Shown piece by piece: positions 34,989 through 44,282 of a DNA stretch of 64,000 nucleotides. Source of the stretch: Pseudomonas alkylphenolica. GTDB lineage: Bacteria > Pseudomonadota > Gammaproteobacteria > Pseudomonadales > Pseudomonadaceae. The DNA is taken from NCBI RefSeq assembly GCF_004025535.1, contig NZ_QJRG01000049.1, positions 124,001 through 188,000 of the forward strand, in the 5' to 3' direction. Position numbers and translations under genes: made by a program. Each line of letters starts with the position of its first letter. Positions within the stretch are counted from its first letter, which is position 1. The notes beneath the pieces were generated by a model. The model ran no database searches and was not told the DNA's origin. It worked only from the letters and a program-made list of their open reading frames with translations.

Positions 34989-35084
34989 CTAGCCGAACAG
35001 CCGTGACAGATTCGGCAGGATCAACAGCAGTGTCGTGGCAAAGAGAATGAGCCCGGCTTGACGTACTTTGGATTGTTTGAACAT
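34989..35084 (-). CDS. 31-residue membrane peptide
   Basis: MFKQSKVRQAGLILFATTLLL and ten more residues to LSRLFG: a basic start and one hydrophobic helix (about 10-26). The frame is short, but the charged-then-hydrophobic pattern is that of a genuine small membrane protein. Only a weak purine run (AAGAAGGCGG) lies upstream. It may share a transcript with the cytochrome gene 82 bases further on. Function unknown. Confidence 0.5.
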   Translation of the reverse strand: MFKQSKVRQAGLILFATTLLLILPNLSRLFG

Positions 35085-35448
35085 GGCTGACCGCCTTCTT
35101 GTTGTTATTCCTGAGTGCCTTATGGCTTCCTTGTCGTCGATCCGGCAAACATGGGTAACGCGGTTTGACGTCCAGACGTGAACCTTTACGAATTGATATA
35201 CAGCTAACCTTAGGGTCAATGTCAGCGTTGTTTTAGAACGCTTTCATCTTTGGATATTACAAAATGTGTTTTTTCGCTATGAGGCCTTGTGCCATCAGCT
35301 AAATTTTTCCCTTGCTAGACACCTGTGCACCCGTTGATGAAGGCAGTTGTGCCATTGACCGTTCGTCAGTGCATCCTACTTGCTTGCAAGCCTTATTCGG
35401 GGCAGGCTCTAGGGGGCAATCCCGCCTTTGTCGTTCAGGACTATTTTT
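35085..35448. other. Divergent intergenic region
   Basis: About 364 AT-rich bases between the 31-residue peptide gene and the amidotransferase. No gene is seen. The 9-mer TTGTGCCAT occurs twice (near 35287 and 35347). Promoters for both directions are expected here, but no clear -35/-10 pair was found. Confidence 0.5.
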
Positions 35449-36186
35449 ATGTCGTTACGCATCTGCATCCTGGAAACCGACGTCCTGCGACCCGAGCTGA
35501 TCGGGCAGTATCAGGGCTACGGACGGATGTTCGAGCAGCTGTTCGCCAGTCAACCCATCGCCGCGCAATTCGACGTGTACAACGTGATGAATGGCGAGTA
35601 CCCCGATGATGGCAAAAAATTCGACGCCTACCTCGTAACCGGCAGCAAAGCCGACTCTTTTGGCACCGATCCGTGGATCGAGACGCTCAAGGCGTTTTTG
35701 CTCGATCGCTACAACCGTGGCGACAAGTTGCTGGGTGTGTGCTTCGGCCATCAGGTGCTGGCGCTGGTGCTTGGCGGCAAGACTGAACGTTCGTCACAAG
35801 GGTGGGGCGTGGGCATCCATCGCTACCAGCTGGCCGCCAAGGCGCCGTGGATGGACCCGACCGTGTCCGAGCTGACCCTGTTGATCAGCCATCAGGATCA
35901 GGTCACGGCATTGCCCGAAAACGCCACGGTGATCGCTTCCAGCGATTTTTGCCCGTATGCCGCCTATCACATCGCCGACCAGGTGCTGTGCTTCCAGGGC
36001 CACCCCGAGTTCGTCCACGACTATTCCCGGGCGCTGCTGGAGCTGCGTCAGCAGAGCCTCGGCCAGGAGGTCTACCAGAAAGCCGTGGCCAGCCTGGTCG
36101 AAGAGCACCAGGGCGGCATGGTCGGTGAGTGGATGATGCGTTTTGTCGCGCAGCAACCCGAAGCTAAAGCCATCCGGAGCGCTTGA
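35449..36186 (+). CDS. Class I glutamine amidotransferase domain protein
   Basis: 245 residues from the ATG at 35449 (MSLRICILETDVLRPEL). The nucleophile is in LLGVCFGHQVLALVLGG and the His-Glu pair in VLCFQGHPEFVHDY. It is a stand-alone amidotransferase of the GMP-synthase-like group; such proteins include gamma-glutamyl-amine hydrolases, so a role in polyamine or glutamyl-compound breakdown is possible. The ribosome-binding site is weak. The 3' end overlaps the CorA gene by 23 bases. Confidence 0.88.
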   Translation: MSLRICILETDVLRPELIGQYQGYGRMFEQLFASQPIAAQFDVYNVMNGEYPDDGKKFDAYLVTGSKADSFGTDPWIETLKAFLLDRYNRGDKLLGVCFGHQVLALVLGGKTERSSQGWGVGIHRYQLAAKAPWMDPTVSELTLLISHQDQVTALPENATVIASSDFCPYAAYHIADQVLCFQGHPEFVHDYSRALLELRQQSLGQEVYQKAVASLVEEHQGGMVGEWMMRFVAQQPEAKAIRSA

Positions 36187-37135
36187 AACTGGCGAAAAGC
36201 GCCGTGCAGCCGAGCACAATGCCGCCTAGCACGGCGAAGTAGCCGTAATGCCAGCTCAGCTCCGGCATGTTCTGAAAGTTCATGCCGTAGATACCGGCAA
36301 TCGCCGTGGGAAACGCCAGAATCGCCGCCCAGGCGGCGAACTTGCGTTGCACGATGCTTTGCCGGGATGATTCCAGCAGCATGCCGATCTCGATGGTCTG
36401 GCTGGCGATATCGCGAATCCCGGCCAGGTCTTCCATCTGCCGGGTCACGTGAATCTGCACATCACGAAAGTACGGGCGCATGTTCTTGTCGATAAACGGG
36501 AAGGTCAGGCGCTGCAATTCTTCGCTGACCTCGACCATTGGCGCCACGTAGCGGCGCAGACGCAGAATGTCACGGCGCAGGCTGTGCAGGCGGCGGATGT
36601 CGTCTTCCTGGAGCGAGCTGCTCAGCACTGTCTGTTCAAGCTCTTCGATCTCGCCATGAATGGCTTCGCCGATGGGCTGGTAGTTTTCCGTGACGAAGTC
36701 GAGCAGGGCGTACAGCACGAAATCTTCGCCGTGCTCCAGCAGCAGCGGCCGCGCTTCGCAGCGCTGGCGCACCAGGGCGTAGGACTTGGAGTGGCCATTG
36801 CGGCAGGTGATGATGTAGCCGTTGCCGGCAAAGATGTGGGTTTCGATGAACTCCAGCTTGCCTTCGTGGCGCACCGGCGAGTAAGTCACGATGAACAGCG
36901 CGTCGCCGAAGGTTTCCAGCTTCGGTCGGCTGTGCTTTTCCAGGGCGTCTTCGATGGCCAGTTCGTGCAGGTTGAACTGGCGCTGAAGGTTGGCCAGTTC
37001 CTGGGCGTTGGGTTCTTCCAGGCCGATCCAGACAAAATGCCCGGGTTTACTGGCCCACTGGCTGCCTTCATCGATATTGATATTGGTGACTTTTCTGCCG
37101 GCGCTGTACACCGCCGCTGCAACAACTCGTCCCAT
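36164..37135 (-). CDS. CorA-family metal ion transporter (ZntB-like)
   Basis: 323 residues from the ATG at 37135 (MGRVVAAAVYS). A large cytosolic N-domain with a long helix is followed by two C-terminal membrane helices. The signature is YGMNFQNMPEL, with GMN as in CorA. It lacks the extra elements of CorC. Family members move Mg, Co or Zn. The 18-residue longer reading has no good start. Confidence 0.88.
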   Translation of the reverse strand: MGRVVAAAVYSAGRKVTNINIDEGSQWASKPGHFVWIGLEEPNAQELANLQRQFNLHELAIEDALEKHSRPKLETFGDALFIVTYSPVRHEGKLEFIETHIFAGNGYIITCRNGHSKSYALVRQRCEARPLLLEHGEDFVLYALLDFVTENYQPIGEAIHGEIEELEQTVLSSSLQEDDIRRLHSLRRDILRLRRYVAPMVEVSEELQRLTFPFIDKNMRPYFRDVQIHVTRQMEDLAGIRDIASQTIEIGMLLESSRQSIVQRKFAAWAAILAFPTAIAGIYGMNFQNMPELSWHYGYFAVLGGIVLGCTALFASFKRSGWL

Positions 37136-37199
37136 GGTGGTTCGCTTCTTCTGATTACCGTGCCAACAGCTTGGGCTGCCACACAGCATTCGGCAACCT

Positions 37200-37922
37200 T
37201 CAGGCCTGTTGCAGTTCCGCCTCCATCAGGTCGATGCAGCGCTGCATCTGCGCCTGGCACTGCGCGGCCAGGGCGGGTACGTCCTGTTGGGTCAGGCCGC
37301 TGGTGGCAATCGGTGGCAGCGAACGGATGATGACCTTGCTGCGTCGCCAGCTGTTCAGGCGCATGCGCCCGGTGTAACGGCTGACACACACCGGCACGAT
37401 CGGCACGCCGGCTTCAACTGCCATGTGAAAGGCGCCTTTCTTGAACGGCACCAACTGCTCGCCGGCATTGCGCGTACCTTCGGGGAACACCCAGATCGAG
37501 GTGTCGTCTTCGCACAAGGTGCGCGTGGTGGTCTGCATCGCGCGGCGCGCCTGGTAGGCGTTGCCACGGTCAATCAGCACGTTGCCGCTGAGCCAGAACA
37601 GCTGGCCGAACAGAGGCACCCACTTGAGGCTCTTTTTGCCGATGCACACAGTGCGCGGCGGCACCACGTGGCCGAGCACGAACAGGTCGTGGTTGGATTG
37701 ATGGTTGGCGACGATCACACAACCTGGCGGCTGGTCGAACAGCGGGCCGACCTCGGCCTTGATATCCATACGCATCAGCCAGGTCGCCGGCAGCCCGTAC
37801 AGACGCGCACAAATACGGCTGTTGTCGGGGTTGAAGGGGCGGCACAGGCCGACCAGTACACCGAGAACACCGACCACAACAAAGTGCAGCCCCAACAGGA
37901 GCATGCGGATAAGGAAAAGCAT
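37200..37922 (-). CDS. 1-acyl-glycerol-3-phosphate acyltransferase (PlsC type)
   Basis: 240 residues from the ATG at 37922. An N-terminal membrane helix (about 1-26) precedes the acyltransferase blocks: NHQSNHD (H-x4-D), FPEGTRN and VPIVPVCV. It adds an acyl chain to lysophosphatidic acid. Pseudomonads carry several paralogues, so this need not be the essential PlsC. It precedes the CorA gene on the same strand with 64 bases between. Confidence 0.9.
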   Translation of the reverse strand: MLFLIRMLLLGLHFVVVGVLGVLVGLCRPFNPDNSRICARLYGLPATWLMRMDIKAEVGPLFDQPPGCVIVANHQSNHDLFVLGHVVPPRTVCIGKKSLKWVPLFGQLFWLSGNVLIDRGNAYQARRAMQTTTRTLCEDDTSIWVFPEGTRNAGEQLVPFKKGAFHMAVEAGVPIVPVCVSRYTGRMRLNSWRRSKVIIRSLPPIATSGLTQQDVPALAAQCQAQMQRCIDLMEAELQQA

Positions 37923-38043
37923 CGTACGACTCACACCAGGCAAACGCGGCGCAGTGTACGGGTGTGCACTTGTGCGGGCAAACGCTCAATGCAGTTGCAA
38001 CAGCCTGATTGCGTAAATAATCGCAATCAGGCCTTGGTAGGGG

Positions 38044-38733
38044 TCAGCCCAGGTGTTCCTGATCGCGAATGATCGCGTCGTCGAGGGTGTCGAGCAGGGC
38101 TTTGCGCACTTTCAGTTTGGTGTGCTTGTGCGCGTTCATGTTGATCTTCTTCAACTGCCGGGCGGCGCTCAGGGCGGCTTCCTGCAATTGCTCGACCGGC
38201 ACTACCTTGTCGAGGAAACCGGCTTCCACGGCGCTGACCGGGTCGAACATCTCGGCGTTGATCACCGAGCGGTGGAAGGCCGAACGACGCAGGCGGTCAC
38301 GGGCCAGTTCGATGCCGGCGTGGTGCATGGTCATGCCGATCTGCACTTCGTTCAGGCCGATGCTGAACGGGCCTTCCACACCGATGCGGTAATCGGCCGA
38401 CAGCAGCAGGAACGCACCCTTGGCCACGGCATGGCCCGGGCAGGCGACAATGATCGGGAACGGGTGCGAGAGCATGCGCCGGGCCAGGGTGGAGCCGGCG
38501 GTAACCAGGCTCACCGCTTCTTTCGGGCCTGCGGTCATCACTTTGAGGTCATAGCCACCGGAAAGGATGCCCGGCTGGCCGGTGATGATCACGACCGCAC
38601 GGTCCTGCACCGCTTGATCGAGCGCGGCATTGAAAGCCGCAATCACGTCTGGGGAGATGGCGTTGACCTTGCCGTTGTTCAGGGTCAGGGTCGCGATACC
38701 GTCTTCAAGGTGGTAGGAAATCAGCTCACTCAT
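38044..38733 (-). CDS. Crotonase/enoyl-CoA hydratase family protein
   Basis: 229 residues of the crotonase fold: the oxyanion loop ILSGGYDLKVM and GHAVAKGAFLLLSADYRIG. It is shorter than classic hydratases (about 260), and the two catalytic Glu of enoyl-CoA hydratase are not both evident, so isomerase or other chemistry is possible. The C-terminus is rich in Lys and His (NMNAHKHTKLKVRKAL). It is transcribed alone. Confidence 0.87.
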   Translation of the reverse strand: MSELISYHLEDGIATLTLNNGKVNAISPDVIAAFNAALDQAVQDRAVVIITGQPGILSGGYDLKVMTAGPKEAVSLVTAGSTLARRMLSHPFPIIVACPGHAVAKGAFLLLSADYRIGVEGPFSIGLNEVQIGMTMHHAGIELARDRLRRSAFHRSVINAEMFDPVSAVEAGFLDKVVPVEQLQEAALSAARQLKKINMNAHKHTKLKVRKALLDTLDDAIIRDQEHLG

Positions 38734-38956
38734 GACAGGGTTCCTAAAGGGGGAGTGGAGCAGACGTTACTCAGCCAGGGCAGCGAGGTAAAGCACTGTG
38801 ACTGACTGATCAGTCAGGCCTTGGCCGCTTTGCCGTGCAATGTGGGGGGAGGTGATTACGGGCTGCCGAAGCACTCCAGAGATTGGCGGCTTTGCCCTGT
38901 GCGGCCGGGTTTTTTGCGCGATTGGCTTAAGCGCATGAAAATTCTGAAAAAAACCT

Positions 38957-38985
38957 TTGCCATCAGAACCTGTTTCGACTACATT
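38957..38985 (+). promoter_or_regulatory. Promoter of tRNA-Ser
   Basis: TTGCCA (38957-38962), 17 bases, TACATT (38980-38985), about 38 bases upstream of the mature tRNA 5' end. The spacing and boxes fit sigma-70. Confidence 0.6.
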
Positions 38986-39022
38986 AGCGCGCCTCGACAG
39001 GCTGAACAGCTTGAAGAGAAAC

Positions 39023-39112
39023 GGTGAAGTGTCCGAGTGGCTGAAGGAGCACGCCTGGAAAGTGTGTATACAGGAAACTGTATCAAGGGTTCGAATCCCT
39101 TCTTCACCGCCA
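39023..39112 (+). tRNA. tRNA-Ser (anticodon GGA)
   Basis: 90 bases including encoded CCA. Acceptor stem GGTGAAG/CTTCACC, anticodon stem CACGC/GTGTG around the loop CTGGAAA with GGA at 39057-39059, a long variable arm typical of serine tRNA, T-arm GGGTTCGAATCCC and discriminator G. It reads UCC and UCU codons. A terminator follows at once; no integrase or attachment duplication is seen downstream. Confidence 0.97.
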
Positions 39113-39120
39113 CATTTAGA

Positions 39121-39155
39121 AAAGCCCCTGGTCTGCGAAGACCAGGGGCTTTTTG
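39121..39155 (+). terminator. Intrinsic terminator after tRNA-Ser
   Basis: The 14-base stem AAAGCCCCTGGTCT with its complement around a GCGA loop is followed by a T run, eight bases after the tRNA. Confidence 0.92.
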
Positions 39156-39219
39156 CATTTCCAGGCCCTGTGTTTTCGGGCTGGTGTCTTCGGGGTGGTT
39201 CGGTGTTGTGCTTTCGACC

Positions 39220-39282
39220 TTCGCGGATAAATCCGCTCCTACAGGTGCACCGAGGACCTGTAGGAGCGGATTTATCCGCGAA
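39220..39282. repeat. Paired REP element, GGATTTATCC class
   Basis: An inverted pair of 25-base units (39220-39244 and 39258-39282) with 13 bases between. Same sequence class as 23994-24082 but in the opposite relative orientation, with TTCGCGG ends outward. It lies between the tRNA terminator and the end of the TonB receptor gene. Confidence 0.9.
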
Positions 39283-39288
39283 TGCTTT

Positions 39289-41418
39289 CTAGAAGCTTAC
39301 GGAAGCCGACACCCGTGCCGTCCTCGGTGCACCCTGGAACAGGTAGGCATCGCCCAGGTATTCCCCGGCATCACGCCAGTAGCGTTTGTCGAAGACGTTA
39401 TCCACCATCAACCGCAGCGTTGTGTCGTAGCCGCCGATGGTTGTGCTGTAGCGGGTGCCCAGGTCAAACACGGCATAGCTGCCCACCTCCACCGTGCCGG
39501 CCTGATTGGCGTATTTGCTCGCGCTGTAGCGTGCGCCGCCGAGCAGGGCCAGGCCCTCGATCGGCAGGCTGTAGTCAGCCTGAATGGCTGCACGAAAGTC
39601 GGGCACGTTGATCGCCTGATGATCTTCATAGTCGGCCGTACCACTGTGCTTCACCCGCGCGCGTATGGCCGCCGCACTGGCATTGATCTGCAGGCGCTCG
39701 GTAAGCCAGCCGCTGGCACCCAACTCAAGGCCGATGTTTTTCTGCTGGCCTTGCTGCACGTAGGTAAAGCCGCCTGCACCGTCAGGTTGCGAATACTGAT
39801 ACGCCTGGCGCAATTGAAACAGCGCCGCACTCAGGCTCAGGCGCTGCCAGTCGCGCTTGATCCCGACTTCCAGTTGATGGGAGAGCGTCGGCGCCAGGAT
39901 CTCGGCGGCATTGCCGGTGAACCACGGTGCAGTACCGCCCGACGAGATGCCCTTGCTGTAACTGGTGTACAGGGAAATATCCGCACGCGGTTTGTAGATC
40001 AAGGCGGCGTTGGGCAGCAATTGATAGTCGCGGGTATGGCGGCCGGGTGTGCCCTGTTCATCGAAGGTCTTTTCGTCCAGGCGCACCAGGCGTGCGCCGA
40101 GCACAGTCTGCCAGTGTTCGTTGAAGCTGATGCGGTCGCTGGCAAACACGCCGTACTGGCGGCTATCAAGGCGGCGGGTGCTGTGGCCGACAATTTTGTC
40201 GGACGGCTCCAGGCCCGGCGTTGGCTGGTAGATATTGCCGCTGCCAATCCATTCATTGAAGTAAGGGCGCTGATCCAGTGTGCGCCGCTGCGCACTGCTG
40301 CCCAGGGTCAGTTCATGGCCCACGCCCAGCGCATAGAAGCGGCCATTGAGCGTGGCCTGTGCTTCATCGGTACGGCGGGTGTCGTCGGGGCTGCGGTAGT
40401 CGTAGATGTCGTAGTCACCCGCCTGGCTGAAGTAGGCGCCTTCACTTGAACCCCAGGCAAAGGCGCTGTAGTCGTCGATGATCACCTTGCTGCGCGACGC
40501 ACTGAGCGTACCGGTCCAGGTGTCGTTGAAGCGGTACTCGAAGCGCCCGCCAAGGTTCAGCGAATCGATGGTCACAGGCTTTGCCCACTGCTGGTAAGCC
40601 AGGCGGTCGTGCGGGTCGATGCCGTGGGGCAGGCTGTTGCCGCCAAGCAATTGATAGCCCGGTACCGAGCGCTGCTCGCGTTGCTGGTATTCGGCATCCA
40701 GTTGCAGCACCGCGTCGGGGTTGATCTGCCAGTCGAAGGCCAGGGCGGCGAAGTCGCGCTTGCCGTCGGCGTGGTCGACGTAAGAGCGGATGTCTTCGTG
40801 CGCCAGGTTGGCGCGCAGACCGAACTGGCGCTCGCTGCCGAACCAGCCCCCGAGGTCGGTGGCTATGTAGCGCTCGCCCTGTTCATTGCTCGAAACCGTA
40901 ACCGAACGTACTTCCTCGGGGCGTTTGGTCACGTAGTTGATCAAGCCACCCGGTTCGGCAACGCCGCTCTGCAACCCGGACAGGCCCTTGAGCAGTTCGA
41001 GCTGCTGCTTGTTCTCCAATGCAACGTTCTGCTCGCCGGCAATCGTCTGGCCGTTGATCTTGTAACTGCTGGCGGCATTGAGTTCGAAGCCGCGCACGTT
41101 GAAGTTTTCGTAATAGCCGATGGGGGCGTAGCTTTCGCCTACCGAGGCATCGCTTTGCAGTACCTCGCTGAGCTTGCGCACCTGCCGGTCGGCCAGCAGT
41201 TGATCGCTGAACACCGCCACCGATGCAGGCGTGTTCAGCAAAGGCGCAGGCGCAAACCCTGCCACAGACGCCTCCTGTACCTGATAGCCCTCGGTATAAA
41301 CCTGCGACACAGTGACCGGCGCCAAGGTGATGCTGTTCTCGGCCAGGCTGTGCGGAGCGGGCAAGGCCAGGCTCAAGCCAAGCAGGCTCAAGGGAAGGCG
41401 CGGGCGGGGCAGGGTCAT
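39289..41418 (-). CDS. TonB-dependent siderophore receptor
   Basis: 709 residues from the ATG at 41418, with AAGGAG seven bases upstream. A signal peptide (about 1-27, cut near SLAEN) is followed directly by the plug domain (SVAVFSDQLLADRQVRKLSEVLQ, FNVRGFELN) and a 22-strand barrel ending in aromatic Phe (VSASVSF). There is no N-terminal STN signalling domain, so no FecI/FecR control is expected, and none is nearby. The ligand is probably a ferric siderophore made by other organisms. No Fur box was recognised. Confidence 0.93.
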   Translation of the reverse strand: MTLPRPRLPLSLLGLSLALPAPHSLAENSITLAPVTVSQVYTEGYQVQEASVAGFAPAPLLNTPASVAVFSDQLLADRQVRKLSEVLQSDASVGESYAPIGYYENFNVRGFELNAASSYKINGQTIAGEQNVALENKQQLELLKGLSGLQSGVAEPGGLINYVTKRPEEVRSVTVSSNEQGERYIATDLGGWFGSERQFGLRANLAHEDIRSYVDHADGKRDFAALAFDWQINPDAVLQLDAEYQQREQRSVPGYQLLGGNSLPHGIDPHDRLAYQQWAKPVTIDSLNLGGRFEYRFNDTWTGTLSASRSKVIIDDYSAFAWGSSEGAYFSQAGDYDIYDYRSPDDTRRTDEAQATLNGRFYALGVGHELTLGSSAQRRTLDQRPYFNEWIGSGNIYQPTPGLEPSDKIVGHSTRRLDSRQYGVFASDRISFNEHWQTVLGARLVRLDEKTFDEQGTPGRHTRDYQLLPNAALIYKPRADISLYTSYSKGISSGGTAPWFTGNAAEILAPTLSHQLEVGIKRDWQRLSLSAALFQLRQAYQYSQPDGAGGFTYVQQGQQKNIGLELGASGWLTERLQINASAAAIRARVKHSGTADYEDHQAINVPDFRAAIQADYSLPIEGLALLGGARYSASKYANQAGTVEVGSYAVFDLGTRYSTTIGGYDTTLRLMVDNVFDKRYWRDAGEYLGDAYLFQGAPRTARVSASVSF

Positions 41419-41625
41419 GCAAAAGCTCCTTGAAAGCATGCAGCAGACACGCCGTCAGCGACCGGGCGCTGTCCGGGGCGGTCGTCCAGTAAAGTGCGGG
41501 AGGGAAGCTTGCCGGCGTTGCGCCAGGCAAGAGGGCGCGCATAGTAGCAGGGGTGGCCGGTTCACGGTGCCCCTGTTACTACCTGTGCGGTTTCAATGCG
41601 TGACGCGAATCAGTCTGGTGCCTGT

Positions 41626-42006
41626 TCAGCGATTGGCAGCAGGCGGTGCATGGCGGCGCCAGTGGCCGTTGAGCTTGGTCCAGGTTCTGCTGTCGGTGAT
41701 GGCCATCAGCTTGCGTCCATCTTCGAAGGTGGCCAGGAAGGTGATTTCTTCCTCTTTGCCACCAAGCCACAGCCCGGCAATCAGGCCGACGGGGCCTGCC
41801 ACCAACGCACCGGCCATGCCCCAGCCCAGCGTGCTGCCAAAGCTGCGGTAGGACTCCTGGTTGGCGACAATCAGTTCGCTGATGCGCGACAGGGCGATTT
41901 TTTCCCCCGGGGAGGGGCTTCGAGCGGTCTTGAGAATAAGCGATCCATTGCGATACTCGGCTTCACCTTGCAAAAAATCGCCGGACTGAACGGTGAGTCT
42001 TGTCAT
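41626..42006 (-). CDS. Conserved hypothetical with glycine-rich hydrophobic segment
   Basis: 126 residues from the ATG at 42006 (MTRLTVQSGDFLQGEAEYR). The middle GSTLGWGMAGALVAGPVGLIAGLWLGG is a Gly-zipper-like membrane segment; the ends are soluble. Similar small proteins are found in pseudomonads without a known role. It lies 84 bases downstream of the MFS gene stop on the same strand and could be co-transcribed. Confidence 0.75.
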   Translation of the reverse strand: MTRLTVQSGDFLQGEAEYRNGSLILKTARSPSPGEKIALSRISELIVANQESYRSFGSTLGWGMAGALVAGPVGLIAGLWLGGKEEEITFLATFEDGRKLMAITDSRTWTKLNGHWRRHAPPAANR

Positions 42007-42090
42007 AGCGTCATCCAGATTGAAGGGGCGTTGTCCATCCGCTACTGAAGGCCAGGTACCGTTACAAGTCAATTGTCGGGCGACGGAGGG

Positions 42091-43284
42091 TCAGGCCGTG
42101 CGCGCACGTACGCTGCGCTGGTGCTCGGCCAGTCCCCAGACCAGCAGGGCCAGGCTGCCGATGGCAAAGCCGGCAATGACGATCCCCTCCCAGCCATACG
42201 CCTGAAACAGCTGCGTGCCCAGCAACGAACCAAGCGCACCACCGATGAAGTAGCAGGTGATGTAGCCGGCATTAAGGCGATTGCGTGCTTCGGGGCGCAG
42301 GGCAATCACTGCATTCTGGTTACTCACATGCACCAGTTGCACGGCCAGATCCAGCAGCAACACGCCGATCAACAGTGCCACCAGCGACGACTGGGCAAAG
42401 CCCAGCGGCACCCAGGACAACAGCAGCGCCAGCAGGCCGACGGTGGTGCCCATGGCGCCTTTGCCGCGGTCGGCCAGGCGACCGGCCCAGTTCGCCGACA
42501 GCGCACCCGCGGCACCTGCCAGGCCAAACAGGCCGATGATCGCGTCTGAGTACTGGTAGGGTTCAGCGGTTAGAAGGAATGCCAGCGGTGTCCAGAACAA
42601 GGCGAACAAACAGAACGACAGCAAGCCGAGCAGCGAACGCAGGCGCAGTACCGGCTCATCGACAAACAGGCGAAACACCGAGCCGATCAACGCTGGATAT
42701 CGCAGTCCTGCATGTTGATGACGCTCTGGCAGGGCGCGTGCCAGGGCGATGGCGCACACCGCCATCAGCGCGGCCGCCAGCAAATAGATGCTGCGCCAGC
42801 CACCCAGCTCGGCCATGAAACCGGCGGCGGTGCGCGCCAGCAAAATACCCAGCAGCAGCCCGCTCATCAGTGTGCCGACCACGCGCCCGCGCTGGCCCGG
42901 ATCGCTCAGGCCGGCGGCCATGGGCACCAGAATCTGCGCCACCACCGAGAACAGCCCGGTCAGGGTGGTACCCAGTAACAGCCAATGCAGGCTGGGGGAA
43001 AAGGCACTTATCAACAGGCCCAGGGTGCTGATGCCAATCATGCTGACGATCAACCGGCGTTGCTCGAACAGGTCGCCCAGCGGCGCCAGCAGCAACAGCC
43101 CGGCGCCGTAACTGAGCTGCGCAGCAATGACGATGGCCCCGGCGCTGGCGGTGCTCAGGCCAAAATGCTCGGCGATGCTGTGCAGCAACGGCTGGGCGTA
43201 ATAGTTACTGGCAACGGCCAGCCCCGTAGCTGTGGCCATCAGCAGGATCAGGCCGCGGCTTAAGGGTGAAGTGGAGGAGTTCAT
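42091..43284 (-). CDS. MFS transporter, DHA1-like exporter
   Basis: 397 residues, twelve helices, with the N-terminal LLLMATATGLAVASNYYAQPLL motif found in a group of drug/arabinose-type exporters and LLLLAPLGDLFEQRRLIV between helices 2 and 3. It is divergent from a LysR regulator 105 bases away, which probably controls it. Substrate unknown. Confidence 0.9.
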   Translation of the reverse strand: MNSSTSPLSRGLILLMATATGLAVASNYYAQPLLHSIAEHFGLSTASAGAIVIAAQLSYGAGLLLLAPLGDLFEQRRLIVSMIGISTLGLLISAFSPSLHWLLLGTTLTGLFSVVAQILVPMAAGLSDPGQRGRVVGTLMSGLLLGILLARTAAGFMAELGGWRSIYLLAAALMAVCAIALARALPERHQHAGLRYPALIGSVFRLFVDEPVLRLRSLLGLLSFCLFALFWTPLAFLLTAEPYQYSDAIIGLFGLAGAAGALSANWAGRLADRGKGAMGTTVGLLALLLSWVPLGFAQSSLVALLIGVLLLDLAVQLVHVSNQNAVIALRPEARNRLNAGYITCYFIGGALGSLLGTQLFQAYGWEGIVIAGFAIGSLALLVWGLAEHQRSVRARTA

Positions 43285-43389
43285 GGGCCGTCTCGATCAA
43301 TGGCAGTTGGAAGTAGCAGTATCGGAAATGCGCTAGTATGACGCCAATGTATCGTTTTCATTTTATCCATCTTGAAAATAGATCAATCC

Positions 43390-44277
43390 ATGAACCTCAA
43401 ACAGATCGAATACGCCCTGGCCGTGGCAGACACCGGCAGCTTTACCCGGGCCGCCGAGCGTTGCCACGTGGTGCAGTCGGCGTTGAGTCACCAGATTGCC
43501 AAGCTCGAAGAGACGCTCGGCGCCAGCCTGTTCGAGCGTAGCTCGCGACGGGTACGCCTGACGCCAGCCGGGGAAGCTTTTGTGCAGAGTGCCGTGCCGG
43601 CGCTGGAGGCCACCCGGCGTATTGCCGATGATGTAGCTGCGGCCTGTGGCGTGGTGCGTGGTCAATTGTCCATCGGCGAAATTACCTCGCTGACTGAGCT
43701 GGACCTGGTTGATCTTTTGGCCGGGTTTCATCGCCAGCATCCGCAGGTAGACATCCGCTGGATGATGGCCAAGAGCGAGCTGCTGATCGCCGACGTGCGG
43801 GAGCGAAGGCTGGACGTGGGCTTTATTGGTGTGTGGCCGGGGGAGCAACTGGCAGGCGTCGACTATCGCTTGCTCGCCGAAGAGGAGCTGGTGGCGGTAT
43901 TGCCGCCCGAACACCCGCTGACCCGGGTTGACGGGCTGACCCTGGCAGATCTGGAAGGCCAGCCGTTGGTGGACTTCCCAGCCGGCACTGGCGCCCGACG
44001 TCAAACCGATGAAGCCTTTGCTGCTGCCGGAGTACGCCACCGCGTACAGTTCGAGGTAAGCAACATCCGCCTGGTGGAAAAATTCGTCCAGCGCGCGCTG
44101 GCAGTGGGGCTGGTACCCGCGCGTATTGCCGGCAGCTTCAGCGCGGTGGCCACGGCGACCCTGGGTGATGCGCCGCGGCGGCACCTCTACGTCATCTGGT
44201 CGAAGAGCCCGACGCCGGCGGCCAAGGCGTTTGTTCGCATGATCGAACAATACCTGGCCAGCCGGGACGGTAGCTGA
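43390..44277 (+). CDS. LysR-type regulator of the divergent MFS gene
   Basis: 295 residues from the ATG at 43390 (MNLKQIEYALAVADTGSFTRAAERC); a TTG 18 bases earlier is unlikely. N-terminal winged helix (about 1-60) with the LysR recognition helix VVQSALSHQIAKLEE, then a periplasmic-binding-like effector domain. The divergent layout with the MFS exporter suggests it controls that gene in response to the exported compound. Confidence 0.9.
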   Translation: MNLKQIEYALAVADTGSFTRAAERCHVVQSALSHQIAKLEETLGASLFERSSRRVRLTPAGEAFVQSAVPALEATRRIADDVAAACGVVRGQLSIGEITSLTELDLVDLLAGFHRQHPQVDIRWMMAKSELLIADVRERRLDVGFIGVWPGEQLAGVDYRLLAEEELVAVLPPEHPLTRVDGLTLADLEGQPLVDFPAGTGARRQTDEAFAAAGVRHRVQFEVSNIRLVEKFVQRALAVGLVPARIAGSFSAVATATLGDAPRRHLYVIWSKSPTPAAKAFVRMIEQYLASRDGS

Positions 44278-44282
44278 GGGCC

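Noticed and set aside
39023..39282. Integration site at the 3' end of tRNA-Ser
   Set aside because: No integrase and no duplicated tRNA end downstream; the repeats there are a REP pair.
39037..40449. A 470-residue plus-strand frame that starts inside the tRNA
   Set aside because: It begins within tRNA-Ser and runs antisense through the TonB receptor gene.
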